From a virus, in the IMG/VR virus record IMGVR_UViG_3300025769_000900, positions 1 through 22,994 of that record: a DNA stretch of 22,994 nucleotides. One strand, 5' to 3'. The translations under genes and the position numbers were made by a program. Under the pieces are notes generated by a model that worked only from the letters and a program-made list of their open reading frames with translations, was not told where the DNA came from and searched no databases. Positions 15,354 through 21,728 of this stretch are shown here, one piece after another. Each line of letters starts with the position of its first letter. Positions within the stretch are counted from its first letter, which is position 1.

Positions 15354-15996
15354 AATAATTTTTCACATCAAATGTTTTCATTGTATCTTTACCTTTTATA
15401 GCTTGATAACTGTGTAGTTTTACTTTAGTTGATTTAATCTCTAAACAAATAAATCTTCTAGGATATATAGATGGTTGTCTTGCAGTGATTCTATGCCAAC
15501 TAATCGGTGTATTTGGAAAGAGGATTACTTTGTTTGTACCATAGTGAAATGTTTCTTCTTCACCAGTATGTGGATTACCCAATATCAAATGTCCACCATC
15601 ATCTTGTTCTTTTGGGTGTTTGAAATACCATAGTCCAGTTATAACCTTATTACCCAAATCCAAGTGCCAATCTCTCAATGGAAAGCCTTGGTCTGTATCT
15701 GGATTTTGTGAATAAGTAAAGTTTAAATTGTTACAATGTATTTTCTTTTTTAGTTTAGGATAAAACTTTTCAAAGATACTAAGATTATCTGATAGAGCTT
15801 TTACTTCACCCCCTACCTTTGTAAGATAATTAATAAGTTTCTTATCTGTTATGTCTATGTTAGAACGATTCTTAGATATATTGTAATACTTTTTTTTCTC
15901 ATCTGTTTCCCATAATTTATTTGCATACTCATACATCTCTTTATCAAGAGAACCATAAAAATAAGGAAAGGGTGTATCTTTGTAATTTATATTCAT
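15346..15996 (-). CDS. 2-oxoglutarate/Fe(II)-dependent oxygenase
   Basis: Protein of 216 residues with the complete catalytic set. WHLDLG gives His111-x-Asp113, ISWHRI gives distal His168, and YPRRFICLEI gives the 2OG-binding Arg (180 or 181). The intervening GLWYFKHPKEQDDGGHLIL is the usual second strand of prolyl-hydroxylase-type enzymes. Target is unknown; in T4-like phages these are linked to protein or nucleotide hydroxylation. It lies between the coiled-coil protein and the sialyltransferase-like pair. No strong Shine-Dalgarno sequence is seen before the ATG, so translation probably relies on the polycistronic message. Confidence 0.85.
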   Translation of the reverse strand: MNINYKDTPFPYFYGSLDKEMYEYANKLWETDEKKKYYNISKNRSNIDITDKKLINYLTKVGGEVKALSDNLSIFEKFYPKLKKKIHCNNLNFTYSQNPDTDQGFPLRDWHLDLGNKVITGLWYFKHPKEQDDGGHLILGNPHTGEEETFHYGTNKVILFPNTPISWHRITARQPSIYPRRFICLEIKSTKVKLHSYQAIKGKDTMKTFDVKNYYE

Positions 15997-16018
15997 TGTA
16001 TATCCAAACTATAAAGTC

Positions 16019-16042
16019 TTGTGGGCACATATGTACCCACAA
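16019..16042 (-). other. Strong intergenic hairpin
   Basis: A near-perfect hairpin (TTGTGGG paired with CCCACAA, continuing through an ACATATGT palindrome) lies between the coiled-coil gene and the oxygenase gene. No U-run follows on the minus strand, so an intrinsic terminator is unlikely; mRNA processing or a stability element is more probable. Confidence 0.45.
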
Positions 16043-16051
16043 AAAAGACCT

Positions 16052-16267
16052 CTAAGAAGTTTCACCAGCTCTTCTAAATGGTGTTTTCCTTCTAGGTTTA
16101 AAACCTTTAGGCCACTCTGGAACTCTTGATGCAAGTTTCTTACATCTCTCTGCGAGTTCTTGATTCTTCACTTGTAAATCAGCACACTCTCTTTCGAGTT
16201 GTTTGATTCGGTCTTTTTGCTTTGAACATTTATATTCAAAGAATGTTTCACTTCTATTATTCTTCAT
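16052..16267 (-). CDS. Small basic coiled-coil protein
   Basis: Protein of 71 residues. Residues 15-48 form a heptad-like coiled coil (KQKDRIKQLERECADLQV). The C-terminus is Pro/Arg/Lys-rich (FKPRRKTPFRR). Three cysteines occur, one early and two in the coil. A GAGG site precedes the ATG, which sits 8 bases after the gp59 stop. It may be a DNA-binding or adaptor peptide within the replication block, but no family is recognised. Confidence 0.7.
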   Translation of the reverse strand: MKNNRSETFFEYKCSKQKDRIKQLERECADLQVKNQELAERCKKLASRVPEWPKGFKPRRKTPFRRAGETS

Positions 16268-16274
16268 ATTTTCC

Positions 16275-16853
16275 TCACGAATAAAATTGGTTAATAAAAC
16301 TATTAAGTATTACTTTACACTTCTTCTTGTCGTATGTCAAGAACTTTTTATAATCAAACATAAGTTTTTTTACATTAGGCCATATTACATCATTCTTTAA
16401 TTTTTTACTCCATCTCTCTGTAAAATTACTTATGTCATCTAGTATAATCAAAGTTTCTATAGACATTCTTTTACCCAAATACTCTTTGAGTAAAACTGGG
16501 TGTTGTCCCAGTCCAAAGCCTAAAATGTTTGGATTATCTATTTTATATAACTCTTCTTTAAAATTATAAGTCATACTCTGCGTTCTCTTTTTCCATTCAA
16601 CATAATTGTCATCATTAAAATCACCTAACCACCCTTTTGTATTGTGTACAAAATTAGAAACTAGGTAATCTAGTATAACTTCTTTTCTTTTATATTTTCT
16701 TGAAATCTTAACAAAGAATATTCTATCTGTTCTCTTCCAGAACGAATCTCTTGTTGCAGACGATTTACCACCATATTTGATAAAGTCATAATCACCCTTT
16801 CCAAAGTGTGCTTTCAACGCACAGTACATAATATAAACATCAACAGGTTGCAT
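16275..16853 (-). CDS. 59: DNA helicase loader gp59
   Basis: Protein of 192 residues (T4 gp59: 217). It shares the family pattern: VYIMYCALKAHFGKGDYDFIKYGGK at the start, then FWKRTDRIFFVKISRKYKRKEVILDYLVSNFV and WLGDF, then a C-terminal domain with IETLIILDDISN, matching T4's 'FETFILLD'. gp59 binds forks and gp32 and loads the gp41 helicase. The T4 order 33-59-32 is retained here with insertions. The ATG overlaps the stop of a 40-residue gene (TAATG). Confidence 0.9.
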   Translation of the reverse strand: MQPVDVYIMYCALKAHFGKGDYDFIKYGGKSSATRDSFWKRTDRIFFVKISRKYKRKEVILDYLVSNFVHNTKGWLGDFNDDNYVEWKKRTQSMTYNFKEELYKIDNPNILGFGLGQHPVLLKEYLGKRMSIETLIILDDISNFTERWSKKLKNDVIWPNVKKLMFDYKKFLTYDKKKCKVILNSFINQFYS

Positions 16854-16975
16854 TAGTCCATGTATTTTCCGTCTTTAATTAAATGACCTAATCGGTGAGT
16901 AATAACGTGCCAAACTAAACCTATTAGAGTATCTCTTTTGTATACTCCAGCTTTTACTTTTAATTCATATCTCAT
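16853..16975 (-). CDS. 40-residue protein between gp33 and gp59
   Basis: A short open frame with ATG at 16975 overlapping the gp33 stop (ATGA). It ends with TAA overlapping the gp59 start (TAATG). The product begins MRYELKVKAGVYKRDTLIGL and continues VWHVITHRLGHLIKDGKYMD. It is basic, with three histidines and no signal peptide. The double coupling leaves little doubt that it is translated. Function unknown; the position suggests an accessory factor for replication or late transcription. Confidence 0.75.
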   Translation of the reverse strand: MRYELKVKAGVYKRDTLIGLVWHVITHRLGHLIKDGKYMD

Positions 16976-17211
16976 ATCGGTAAACTCGCAACTTTAGGTA
17001 GGAAGTTTAAATCTCTTGCGTTTGCTTCAATCTTCTCTTTTAGACCTTTGGTGATTAGACTTGATACTTTTTCTGGTTCTATTTGATTGTCTTTGCAATA
17101 TAATAATACTGCGTCCATGTGTGTTATTTGTTTTTCTTTTGCAATTCGTTCTATTTCTAGTGAGAACACTTTGGGTGTTCCTAAATCTATTTTAGGTGTT
17201 GGTAAATTCAT
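16972..17211 (-). CDS. 33: Late-promoter transcription accessory protein gp33
   Basis: Protein of 79 residues starting MNLPTPKIDLGTPKVFSLEI at 17211, where GGAG lies 5 bases upstream. A longer frame from 17253 would read through a hairpin and has no ribosome site. The core reads ERIAKEKQITHMDAVLLYCKDNQIEPEKVSSLI then GLKEKIEANARDLNFLP, matching the gp33 pattern of marine T4-like phages as I know it. In T4, gp33 couples the gp55 late sigma factor to the sliding clamp on RNA polymerase. Position just before gp59, as in T4, supports the call. It would act at CTAAATA-type late boxes such as those at 7812 and 7830. Confidence 0.8.
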   Translation of the reverse strand: MNLPTPKIDLGTPKVFSLEIERIAKEKQITHMDAVLLYCKDNQIEPEKVSSLITKGLKEKIEANARDLNFLPKVASLPI

Positions 17212-17228
17212 TATAACTCCATTATGTG

Positions 17229-17252
17229 TGTGGGGATTTTTAGGCCCCCACA
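17229..17252 (-). other. Intergenic hairpin between pqqA-like gene and gp33
   Basis: TGTGGGG and CCCCACA pair around a 10-base loop. No U tract follows on the minus strand, so it may be a processing site or attenuator. It shares the TTGTGGG arm with the hairpin at 16019-16042. Confidence 0.4.
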
Positions 17253-17265
17253 ATATTATTGTACT

Positions 17266-17340
17266 TTATATTTCAGCACAAGCATAACAATTGATTTCTA
17301 AACCAACTGCTACTTCTGTTATTGTAGGTGTCTTCCACAT
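17266..17340 (-). CDS. pqqA: PqqA-like 24-residue precursor peptide
   Basis: A 24-codon frame with AAGGAG seven bases before the ATG. The peptide begins MWKTPTITEVAVG and ends LEINCYACAEI. It shows the features of PqqA, the ribosomal peptide from which PQQ is made: an N-terminal Trp and Pro, then G-x-E-x-x-x-Y, where Glu15 and Tyr19 are the pair that is cross-linked by the radical SAM enzyme PqqE in bacteria. As I recall, the Methylobacterium PqqA also has the VG-E...Y..AEI order; the match is close. No other pqq gene is seen here, so maturation would need host enzymes. It is the first gene after the tmRNA and may be co-transcribed with it. The peptide has two extra cysteines. Confidence 0.8.
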   Translation of the reverse strand: MWKTPTITEVAVGLEINCYACAEI

Positions 17341-17363
17341 ACTTTTTCTCCTTAAAGGTTAAA

Positions 17364-17618
17364 GTTGGTGAGTATTCTGTTACTAGGAACTCACCCAAAA
17401 CCCTATCCGATTAAGCAGCTAGTGCATAACCTTGAGATGCAAAATTATCGTTTGCATTTACTTTTTTGACTTATAAGGCTGTCAACCCATAACTCTCCAT
17501 TTTACTCCAGCACCAGTCGAACCTATTTCGCCCCCTAATTCGGAACTATCTAGGTTGGTGGAGGCGTGGGGTATCGCACCCCAGTCCTGTATACTCTTGT
17601 TCCACTTCAACAAGTTAT
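17364..17618 (-). ncRNA. ssrA: Two-piece (circularly permuted) tmRNA
   Basis: On the minus strand the acceptor piece comes first. A CTTGTT/AACAAG hairpin (17614-17596) leads to the T arm TGGGG-TGCGATA-CCCCA, then CGCCTCC-A-CCA ending at 17556. After a 20-base linker the coding piece starts at 17535 with GGGGGCG, which pairs with CGCCTCC over 7 bp including a G3:U70 pair, the alanine identity element. It continues through AGGTTCGACTGG (D-like region). A pseudoknot-like fold follows (TTAT/ATAA at 17492-17489 and 17474-17471; TTGAC/GTCAA at 17485-17481 and 17470-17466). The tag frame (17455-17411) reads ANDNFASQGYALAA then stop. A hairpin at 17395-17367 closes the piece; ends are approximate. 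This permutation is typical of alphaproteobacteria. tmRNA rescues stalled ribosomes and tags incomplete proteins. Confidence 0.93.
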
Positions 17619-17624
17619 CTATTA

Positions 17625-17654
17625 TATATACCATACTTGTATTGGTTTTGTCAA
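17625..17654 (-). promoter_or_regulatory. Sigma70-type promoter for the tmRNA
   Basis: TTGACA (17654-17649) and TATATA (17630-17625) are separated by 18 bp, with TGG directly before the -10 (extended -10). The region TATGGTAT-ATAATA is shared with the promoter at 3770-3798. Transcription would start near 17618, just before the acceptor piece of the tmRNA. Confidence 0.7.
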
Positions 17655-17668
17655 TAGTAAATATAGGA

Positions 17669-17860
17669 TTAATCATCTTCCCAATCGTCCTCATCTTCTT
17701 CTTCGTATGTTATTTCTGGGGGTGTGTAGTAAAGTGGTCTTATATGTTTATCATAAATTTTAAGAGGTGTGCCTGGGCTAATAGTGTTCCAGACTGTCAT
17801 GGTTACCACATATGTAAACCAAAACACAAATGGAAAGCATAACAGTCTAATCCACCACAT
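17669..17860 (-). CDS. Small membrane protein with acidic tail
   Basis: Protein of 63 residues. One hydrophobic segment (about 4-27, IRLLCFPFVFWFTYVVTMTVW) is followed by a short linker and a very acidic C-terminus (YEEEDEDDWEDD). No ribosome site is obvious; the ATG comes two bases after the upstream stop, so coupling with the 82-residue gene is likely. The tail could face the cytoplasm and mimic DNA or bind a basic protein, but this is a guess. The downstream neighbour is the tmRNA promoter. Confidence 0.65.
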   Translation of the reverse strand: MWWIRLLCFPFVFWFTYVVTMTVWNTISPGTPLKIYDKHIRPLYYTPPEITYEEEDEDDWEDD

Positions 17861-17861
17861 A

Positions 17862-18110
17862 TTAGAATTTAAATGATTGGTCTATAAACATTGTACCAGA
17901 TTCCATACCAGAACCAGTTCTTTTTCTCTCGTATGCAAATTTAAACTTTCCAAAATGTATTGTTTCTTTACCGACATACAGTCTTAGTTTTGCACCACCA
18001 TGTTCGTTATCCATGTCGTGATATAATCTGTAACCAGCTGAATCTATGATATCTCCAGATGATAAATTAAATGTTAATAGTAGTGTGAAAATTGTTAAAA
18101 TATACTTCAT
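17862..18110 (-). CDS. Small exported protein, unknown
   Basis: Protein of 82 residues with a clear Sec signal peptide (MKYILTIFTLLLTFNLSSGD; cleavage around 18-19). The mature part is a beta-rich domain of about 63 residues with alternating charged and aromatic residues (HFGKFKFAYERKRTGSGMESG) and no cysteine. GGAA precedes the ATG. It is probably periplasmic or outer-membrane associated. No family is recognised. The gene follows the tRNA pair. Confidence 0.75.
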   Translation of the reverse strand: MKYILTIFTLLLTFNLSSGDIIDSAGYRLYHDMDNEHGGAKLRLYVGKETIHFGKFKFAYERKRTGSGMESGTMFIDQSFKF

Positions 18111-18130
18111 AATCTATTCCTATAATATAA

Positions 18131-18206
18131 TGGTGGAGCCAGAGGGGATTGAACCCACGACCTCCTGCTTGCAAAGCAGGCGCTCTCCCAACTGAGCTAT
18201 GGCCCC
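18131..18206 (-). tRNA. tRNA-Ala (anticodon TGC)
   Basis: Reads GGGGCCA-TA-GCTC-loop-GAGC, with anticodon stem CCTGC/GCAGG around TTTGCAA (anticodon TGC, positions 34-36). The T arm is GTGGG-TTCAATC-CCCTC with one mismatch (U50:U64). The acceptor end is TGGCTCC-A with encoded CCA. The G3:U70 pair marks alanine. It sits 3 bases after tRNA-Thr, so the two are probably cut from one transcript. Confidence 0.95.
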
Positions 18207-18209
18207 ATA

Positions 18210-18285
<76 letters not shown>

Positions 18286-18291
18286 ACTTAA

Positions 18292-18789
18292 TTAACCAGC
18301 AACCCCACTTGCACTTCGTGAGTTTTGATGGTATACGTTTTGGTCATCTGCTTTGTAATCATCATTCCAATCAAATGCTTCTTTGACTACATTAGTAGAT
18401 AAACCTTTATACATTTGGTGAACCTTTTTATCTTTAGCTGCAATTAACAACTTTGCTTCACTGTCATGTAATCCCTCTAACATCTGTATAAACATTTGTT
18501 CTTTCTTATGTTGAGGTGTTTGTGCGTCTGCACCTTTAATAAAGTGCCACAACTTTTTACATTCCATTGCAAGAACAGTATGTTCTGTTCCAGCAGGTGC
18601 GTCATTTGCTCTATATGGAACTTCACCCTCTGGTATTGACCATTCTATCTTTGGGTCAAATGAGGATTTGAGTACCATACGCAAACCTTCTGTATTGTTT
18701 TGTTTCAGTATTAATACTTTCTGTTCTTTGGTCTTTGCCTTATGAACCTTGTCAAGTATCTCTGAGTATAATAGTGTTGAACCAGCCAT
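18292..18789 (-). CDS. Conserved unknown phage protein, 165 residues
   Basis: Soluble, mostly helical protein of 165 residues. It begins MAGSTLLYSEILDKVHKAKT, contains FDPKIEWSIPEGEVPYRANDAPAGTEHT, and ends with a Ser/Asn/Gly-rich tail. I recognise this as a protein common in T4-like marine phages next to RNase H, but without known function. The ribosome site AGGAG precedes the ATG, which overlaps the RNase H stop (TAATG). It probably has a replication-linked role, inferred only from position. Confidence 0.75.
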   Translation of the reverse strand: MAGSTLLYSEILDKVHKAKTKEQKVLILKQNNTEGLRMVLKSSFDPKIEWSIPEGEVPYRANDAPAGTEHTVLAMECKKLWHFIKGADAQTPQHKKEQMFIQMLEGLHDSEAKLLIAAKDKKVHQMYKGLSTNVVKEAFDWNDDYKADDQNVYHQNSRSASGVAG

Positions 18790-19628
18790 TAAAAATCTCC
18801 TATTGAATCTGTTAGTTCTTTTAATTTGTTTTCTATGAAGTAAGTTAATATCTTACTTCTATCTCCTGATGGAGCTTCATTGAATGTATCTAGGATTGAC
18901 TTTTGTAAGTCGTCTGGTGTATTATCTAAATTAATCAACTTATGATTTCTTTGATAATTTCTTTTCACTTCTTCACTCATTCCAGTTTCACTATTTAACC
19001 ATGCTTCAATTTTCTTTTTACTTAATGGTCTTTGTCGTAGACCTTCTACAAATGTATGGTCTGGCGATAAGACATTAGGTACTCCATCAGATGAATCACC
19101 TTTTAATATATGTTCTTTTATATAGGTATCTGGATTATGTCCATTTACCATCTTCTTTATTATAGGACTATACTGTTTTACATTCTTGTATTTTTGTAAT
19201 TGTATAAAGTCTTTATCACCAGATATAATCATAACCTTTTGGTCTTGATACTCTTTACATAATGTACCTATGACATCATCAGCTTCTGCACCATATACTT
19301 CTACATATTTGTATGGTAGTATTTCTTTAAACTCTGATTTGATAGCATTAAGTAATCCAAATATCTTATCCCAATCTTTGGTATCATTCTCTCTACTTTT
19401 CTTACGATTCTGTTTATATTGTGGAAAGATTTCTCTTCTCCAATAGTGTCTTGAGTCATATGTTAAAACTACTTCACCATATTCTTCTTTGAACATGGTT
19501 CGATACATTCTTATAGAATTAAGTATCATATGTCTTACCATATCTTCTTCAAGTTCTTCTGACTTAGTCATGTGAAAATTCATCATCACACTAGCTAAGG
19601 TTATTTGGTTCATGTCAATTATTATCAT
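18789..19628 (-). CDS. rnh: T4-type RNase H (5'-3' exonuclease, FEN family)
   Basis: Protein of 279 residues from the ATG at 19628 (MIIIDMNQITLAS); this start keeps the N-terminal catalytic Asp of the family (MIIID). Further motifs: TYDSRHYWRREIFPQYKQNRK (the flap/helical arch region), YGAEADDVIGTL (metal-binding EADD), IISGDKDFIQL (GDKD), KGDSSDGV, and the closing FIENKLKELTDSIGDF, which matches T4's C-terminal 'FVKAGLSKLTNSINEF'. The enzyme removes RNA primers from Okazaki fragments and works with gp32. An upstream in-frame ATG at 19646 would lie within the oxygenase gene. Confidence 0.92.
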   Translation of the reverse strand: MIIIDMNQITLASVMMNFHMTKSEELEEDMVRHMILNSIRMYRTMFKEEYGEVVLTYDSRHYWRREIFPQYKQNRKKSRENDTKDWDKIFGLLNAIKSEFKEILPYKYVEVYGAEADDVIGTLCKEYQDQKVMIISGDKDFIQLQKYKNVKQYSPIIKKMVNGHNPDTYIKEHILKGDSSDGVPNVLSPDHTFVEGLRQRPLSKKKIEAWLNSETGMSEEVKRNYQRNHKLINLDNTPDDLQKSILDTFNEAPSGDRSKILTYFIENKLKELTDSIGDF

Positions 19629-20289
19629 TATGTTTCCAATACGCATTAAAACTCATTGACCTTCTTTCACCCTCACAATAGAATGGGTAAACAGAATGTT
19701 TTAACCAATTAGGGAATACTAACATTTGTCCTACTGCTGGTTTAAACATCAATGTGTCACTTTTAAAATCTTGTTTCTCACCATGTGAAAACTCTATCAA
19801 TCCACTGGCTGGGTAATGGTCTTTGGTTTCTTCATTAAAATGGTTTTCCATACCATCTGGTAGTTTTAGATATATCACACCAGAGAAATGTCCACTATGT
19901 GTGTGTATTGGATTGTATTCATGTTTATATTGTGATACTATCCAACTCTGTGATAATATAATGTTTTCTTCAGATGGACTTTGATTACCACCATTTTTTG
20001 TCCACTCGTATGCACGACCTGTTTGAATCATTGCCCTTAGATATCGTACACAGGCCTGTCTTAATATTGATAAACAATAATCCTTATCATTATCTGGAAC
20101 AGGTATTGTAACCTCTTTACTTACTTTACCAACTAGATTATCAGAGAAATCAAACTTCTTTGATAGACCATCATCTTTTAAAACTTCATCACCAGTGTTG
20201 TTTATAATATCAATAAACTTCTGTGGTACTTCAGCCTCCATAATTGTAGGACTAAATTTCTCCCACCATTTTACATTATTATTCATCAT
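19615..20289 (-). CDS. 2-oxoglutarate/Fe(II)-dependent oxygenase-like protein
   Basis: Protein of 224 residues of the same subgroup as the gene at 2307-3236. NPIHTHSGHFSGVIYLKLP gives His129 and His131. PNWLKHSVYPF gives His198, and GERRSMSFN gives Arg209/210. The N-terminal half is helical and specific. The two share the HxH-type ligand motif and the PxxL..HxVyP ending. No target is evident. Its end overlaps the RNase H start, so it is co-translated with the replication gene. Confidence 0.8.
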   Translation of the reverse strand: MMNNNVKWWEKFSPTIMEAEVPQKFIDIINNTGDEVLKDDGLSKKFDFSDNLVGKVSKEVTIPVPDNDKDYCLSILRQACVRYLRAMIQTGRAYEWTKNGGNQSPSEENIILSQSWIVSQYKHEYNPIHTHSGHFSGVIYLKLPDGMENHFNEETKDHYPASGLIEFSHGEKQDFKSDTLMFKPAVGQMLVFPNWLKHSVYPFYCEGERRSMSFNAYWKHNDNN

Positions 20290-20446
20290 TAAAAATACTT
20301 TCCATAATATACTTTTTTTCGTTATCTATTAATTCTCTTTGTTCTTTTATTTTTATCATCTGTGTTTCTAATTCTTTAGCAATATCTTTTATTTTTACTT
20401 CTCTGATATTAGTTTTAGGAAATGTTATTACATTATTCTTTGTCAT
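20276..20446 (-). CDS. 56-residue protein, unlisted small gene
   Basis: An open frame of 56 codons fills the gap between two larger genes and overlaps each by 14 bases. It starts MTKNNVITFPKTNIREV and ends KYIMESIFNDE, with a Lys/Glu/Ile-rich helix between (IKDIAKELETQMIKIKEQRE). It is probably helical and soluble. The Shine-Dalgarno sequence is weak (GGA), but coupling to the upstream gene is likely. No family is recognised. Confidence 0.65.
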
Positions 20447-20822
20447 CTTTTTTATCCAATAATTTGATTAATTTATTACTGTCAAAGTTTGCATATCTAT
20501 CATTATCTCTTATATCAAGACCCACAATTGCGTCTATAAATTTACTCATAGGATTATCATAGCCCATATCACGCATCAATGTTGCTCTAATTACTTCACC
20601 CATAAATCCACTTTCTTTTATAAACTCATCAGTTTCAATATCATATCCAGTTTCTTTCAAAGTAAAAATTAATTGATGTAATAGAAGTTTATGCATCTCT
20701 GCAATCATTTTAAAGTCTTCTCTTATATCAAGTTCTTCACCTTGCAGTTGTTTTTCTTCAACTTTATTACCCTTCCAAGGCCCTTTGATTACCACTCCTC
20801 GTTTGGAGCTATCGTCTTCCAT
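20433..20822 (-). CDS. Unknown 129-residue protein
   Basis: Acidic-basic soluble protein. The central part is helical (IREDFKMIAEMHKLLLHQLIF), followed by ETDEFIKESGFMGEVIRATLMRDMGYDNPMS, a conserved-looking stretch that I associate with T4-like marine phages. The tail is KLLDKKDDKE. AGAGGAT precedes the ATG. It overlaps both neighbours (34 bases with the upstream, 14 with the downstream gene). Function unknown. Confidence 0.75.
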   Translation of the reverse strand: MEDDSSKRGVVIKGPWKGNKVEEKQLQGEELDIREDFKMIAEMHKLLLHQLIFTLKETGYDIETDEFIKESGFMGEVIRATLMRDMGYDNPMSKFIDAIVGLDIRDNDRYANFDSNKLIKLLDKKDDKE

Positions 20823-21166
20823 ATAATCCTCTTTTCTTCATACTCACCATAGAAATCATTAGGCCAATCTCCATGTTGTATATAATGTTGCATTTGTCTA
20901 ACATAACCTTGAGCTGCATAATACTTTACACTTGCACCCTTTACATTCTTTACCATGTTTCTACGTTCTGCTCTTGCAATCTCTTGTTGTGTCTTTATCC
21001 ATTTCTTCACACTCTTATAAGATAAGTAATGGTCATCTGGTAAATCAATAACAGACTTTGCAACATTCTTATATTGTGCAGGCCCTTTCTTCTCTCTTGC
21101 AAGACGCAATCGTTTTGCAGCTGCTTCTCGTTGTTCTGGTGTCATTTTTCTTTTTCTTACTGCCAT
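20789..21166 (-). CDS. Basic helical unknown protein
   Basis: Protein of 125 residues, very basic at the N-terminus (AVRKRKMTPEQREAAAKRLR), then helical with many Lys and Arg, and ending in an aromatic Trp-rich part (YIQHGDWPNDFYGEY). This could be a nucleic-acid-binding protein, but no family is recognised. The ATG overlaps the stop of the membrane protein gene (ATATGGCAGTAA). Confidence 0.75.
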   Translation of the reverse strand: MAVRKRKMTPEQREAAAKRLRLAREKKGPAQYKNVAKSVIDLPDDHYLSYKSVKKWIKTQQEIARAERRNMVKNVKGASVKYYAAQGYVRQMQHYIQHGDWPNDFYGEYEEKRIIWKTIAPNEEW

Positions 21167-21474
21167 ATTCCACTCTCTACAAAGTAACCAACTAATCCAT
21201 TGGCCATAATTGCAACACCAACTGCATTTATTACAATCAATGCTCTATCATTCCACATTAATGATACAACTAACCAACCGATTAATCCTATCATATGTAC
21301 AAATATATTTAATGGGTAAATATTGTTTGATGTAAGTATCATACCAAATAACAGTGTAACACTTGCAACCCACTTTATATACCAATCAGTAGTATGTAGT
21401 GGAGTTTTAGTAGTAGTCACTGTTTCGTGATTTCTTTCCATTTTTTTCATCTTTATATATTCTGAATCTTTCAT
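21157..21474 (-). CDS. Three-span membrane protein, unknown
   Basis: Protein of 105 residues with a polar N-terminus (~29 residues) and three hydrophobic segments. These are WVASVTLLFGMILTS, then NIFVHMIGLIGWLVVSLMW, and IVINAVGVAIMANGLVGYF. The WNDRALI motif between spans two and three is a distinctive conserved-looking loop. Similar three-span proteins occur in phages and alphaproteobacteria as far as I recall. Its ATG overlaps the bS21 stop (TAATG). It may alter the host membrane, but the function is unknown. Confidence 0.75.
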   Translation of the reverse strand: MKDSEYIKMKKMERNHETVTTTKTPLHTTDWYIKWVASVTLLFGMILTSNNIYPLNIFVHMIGLIGWLVVSLMWNDRALIVINAVGVAIMANGLVGYFVESGIWQ

Positions 21475-21728
21475 TAATAACCTCTAGTTTCCTTTAACTT
21501 TTGTTTGTTTTTCAAATACCTTCTACGACCAGCTGCTCTTGCAAGTCTTTTCTTTTCACCTCTGGTCTGAAATGCAACTCTTTCTCTTAACTCATTAAAC
21601 ACACCTTCGTTCTGTAACTTCTTCTTCAGTGTTCTTAATGCTTTCGCAACATCATTATTATGGACTACTACTTTCATAGCCTCCATAGGTTCTCTATCTC
21701 TAAAGTTTTTTCTGTATCCTTTTTTCAT
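21474..21728 (-). CDS. rpsU: Ribosomal protein bS21 homologue
   Basis: Protein of 84 residues matching the bS21 fold: VVVHNNDVAKALRTLKKKLQNEGVFNELRERVAFQ, then the basic C-terminus GEKKRLARAAGRRRYLKN. bS21 sits near the mRNA exit of the 30S subunit and influences initiation. Phage copies are known in marine viruses and may replace host bS21 to favour phage mRNAs; this is inferred here. The N-terminal extension (KKGYRKNFRDREPMEAMK) is longer than in E. coli S21 (71 residues). AGAGGA precedes the ATG, which overlaps the previous stop. Confidence 0.92.
   Translation of the reverse strand: MKKGYRKNFRDREPMEAMKVVVHNNDVAKALRTLKKKLQNEGVFNELRERVAFQTRGEKKRLARAAGRRRYLKNKQKLKETRGY

Noticed and set aside
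16972-17253. Longer start for gp33 at 17253
   Set aside because: It would read through the hairpin at 17229-17252 and lacks a ribosome site; the ATG at 17211 has GGAG before it.
17482-17694. A 70-residue frame on the minus strand
   Set aside because: It lies over the promoter and tmRNA pieces; base-paired RNA elements explain the sequence.
17555-17842. Plus-strand frames of 95 and 65 residues
   Set aside because: They are antisense to the tmRNA and the small membrane protein; no ribosome site or known motif.
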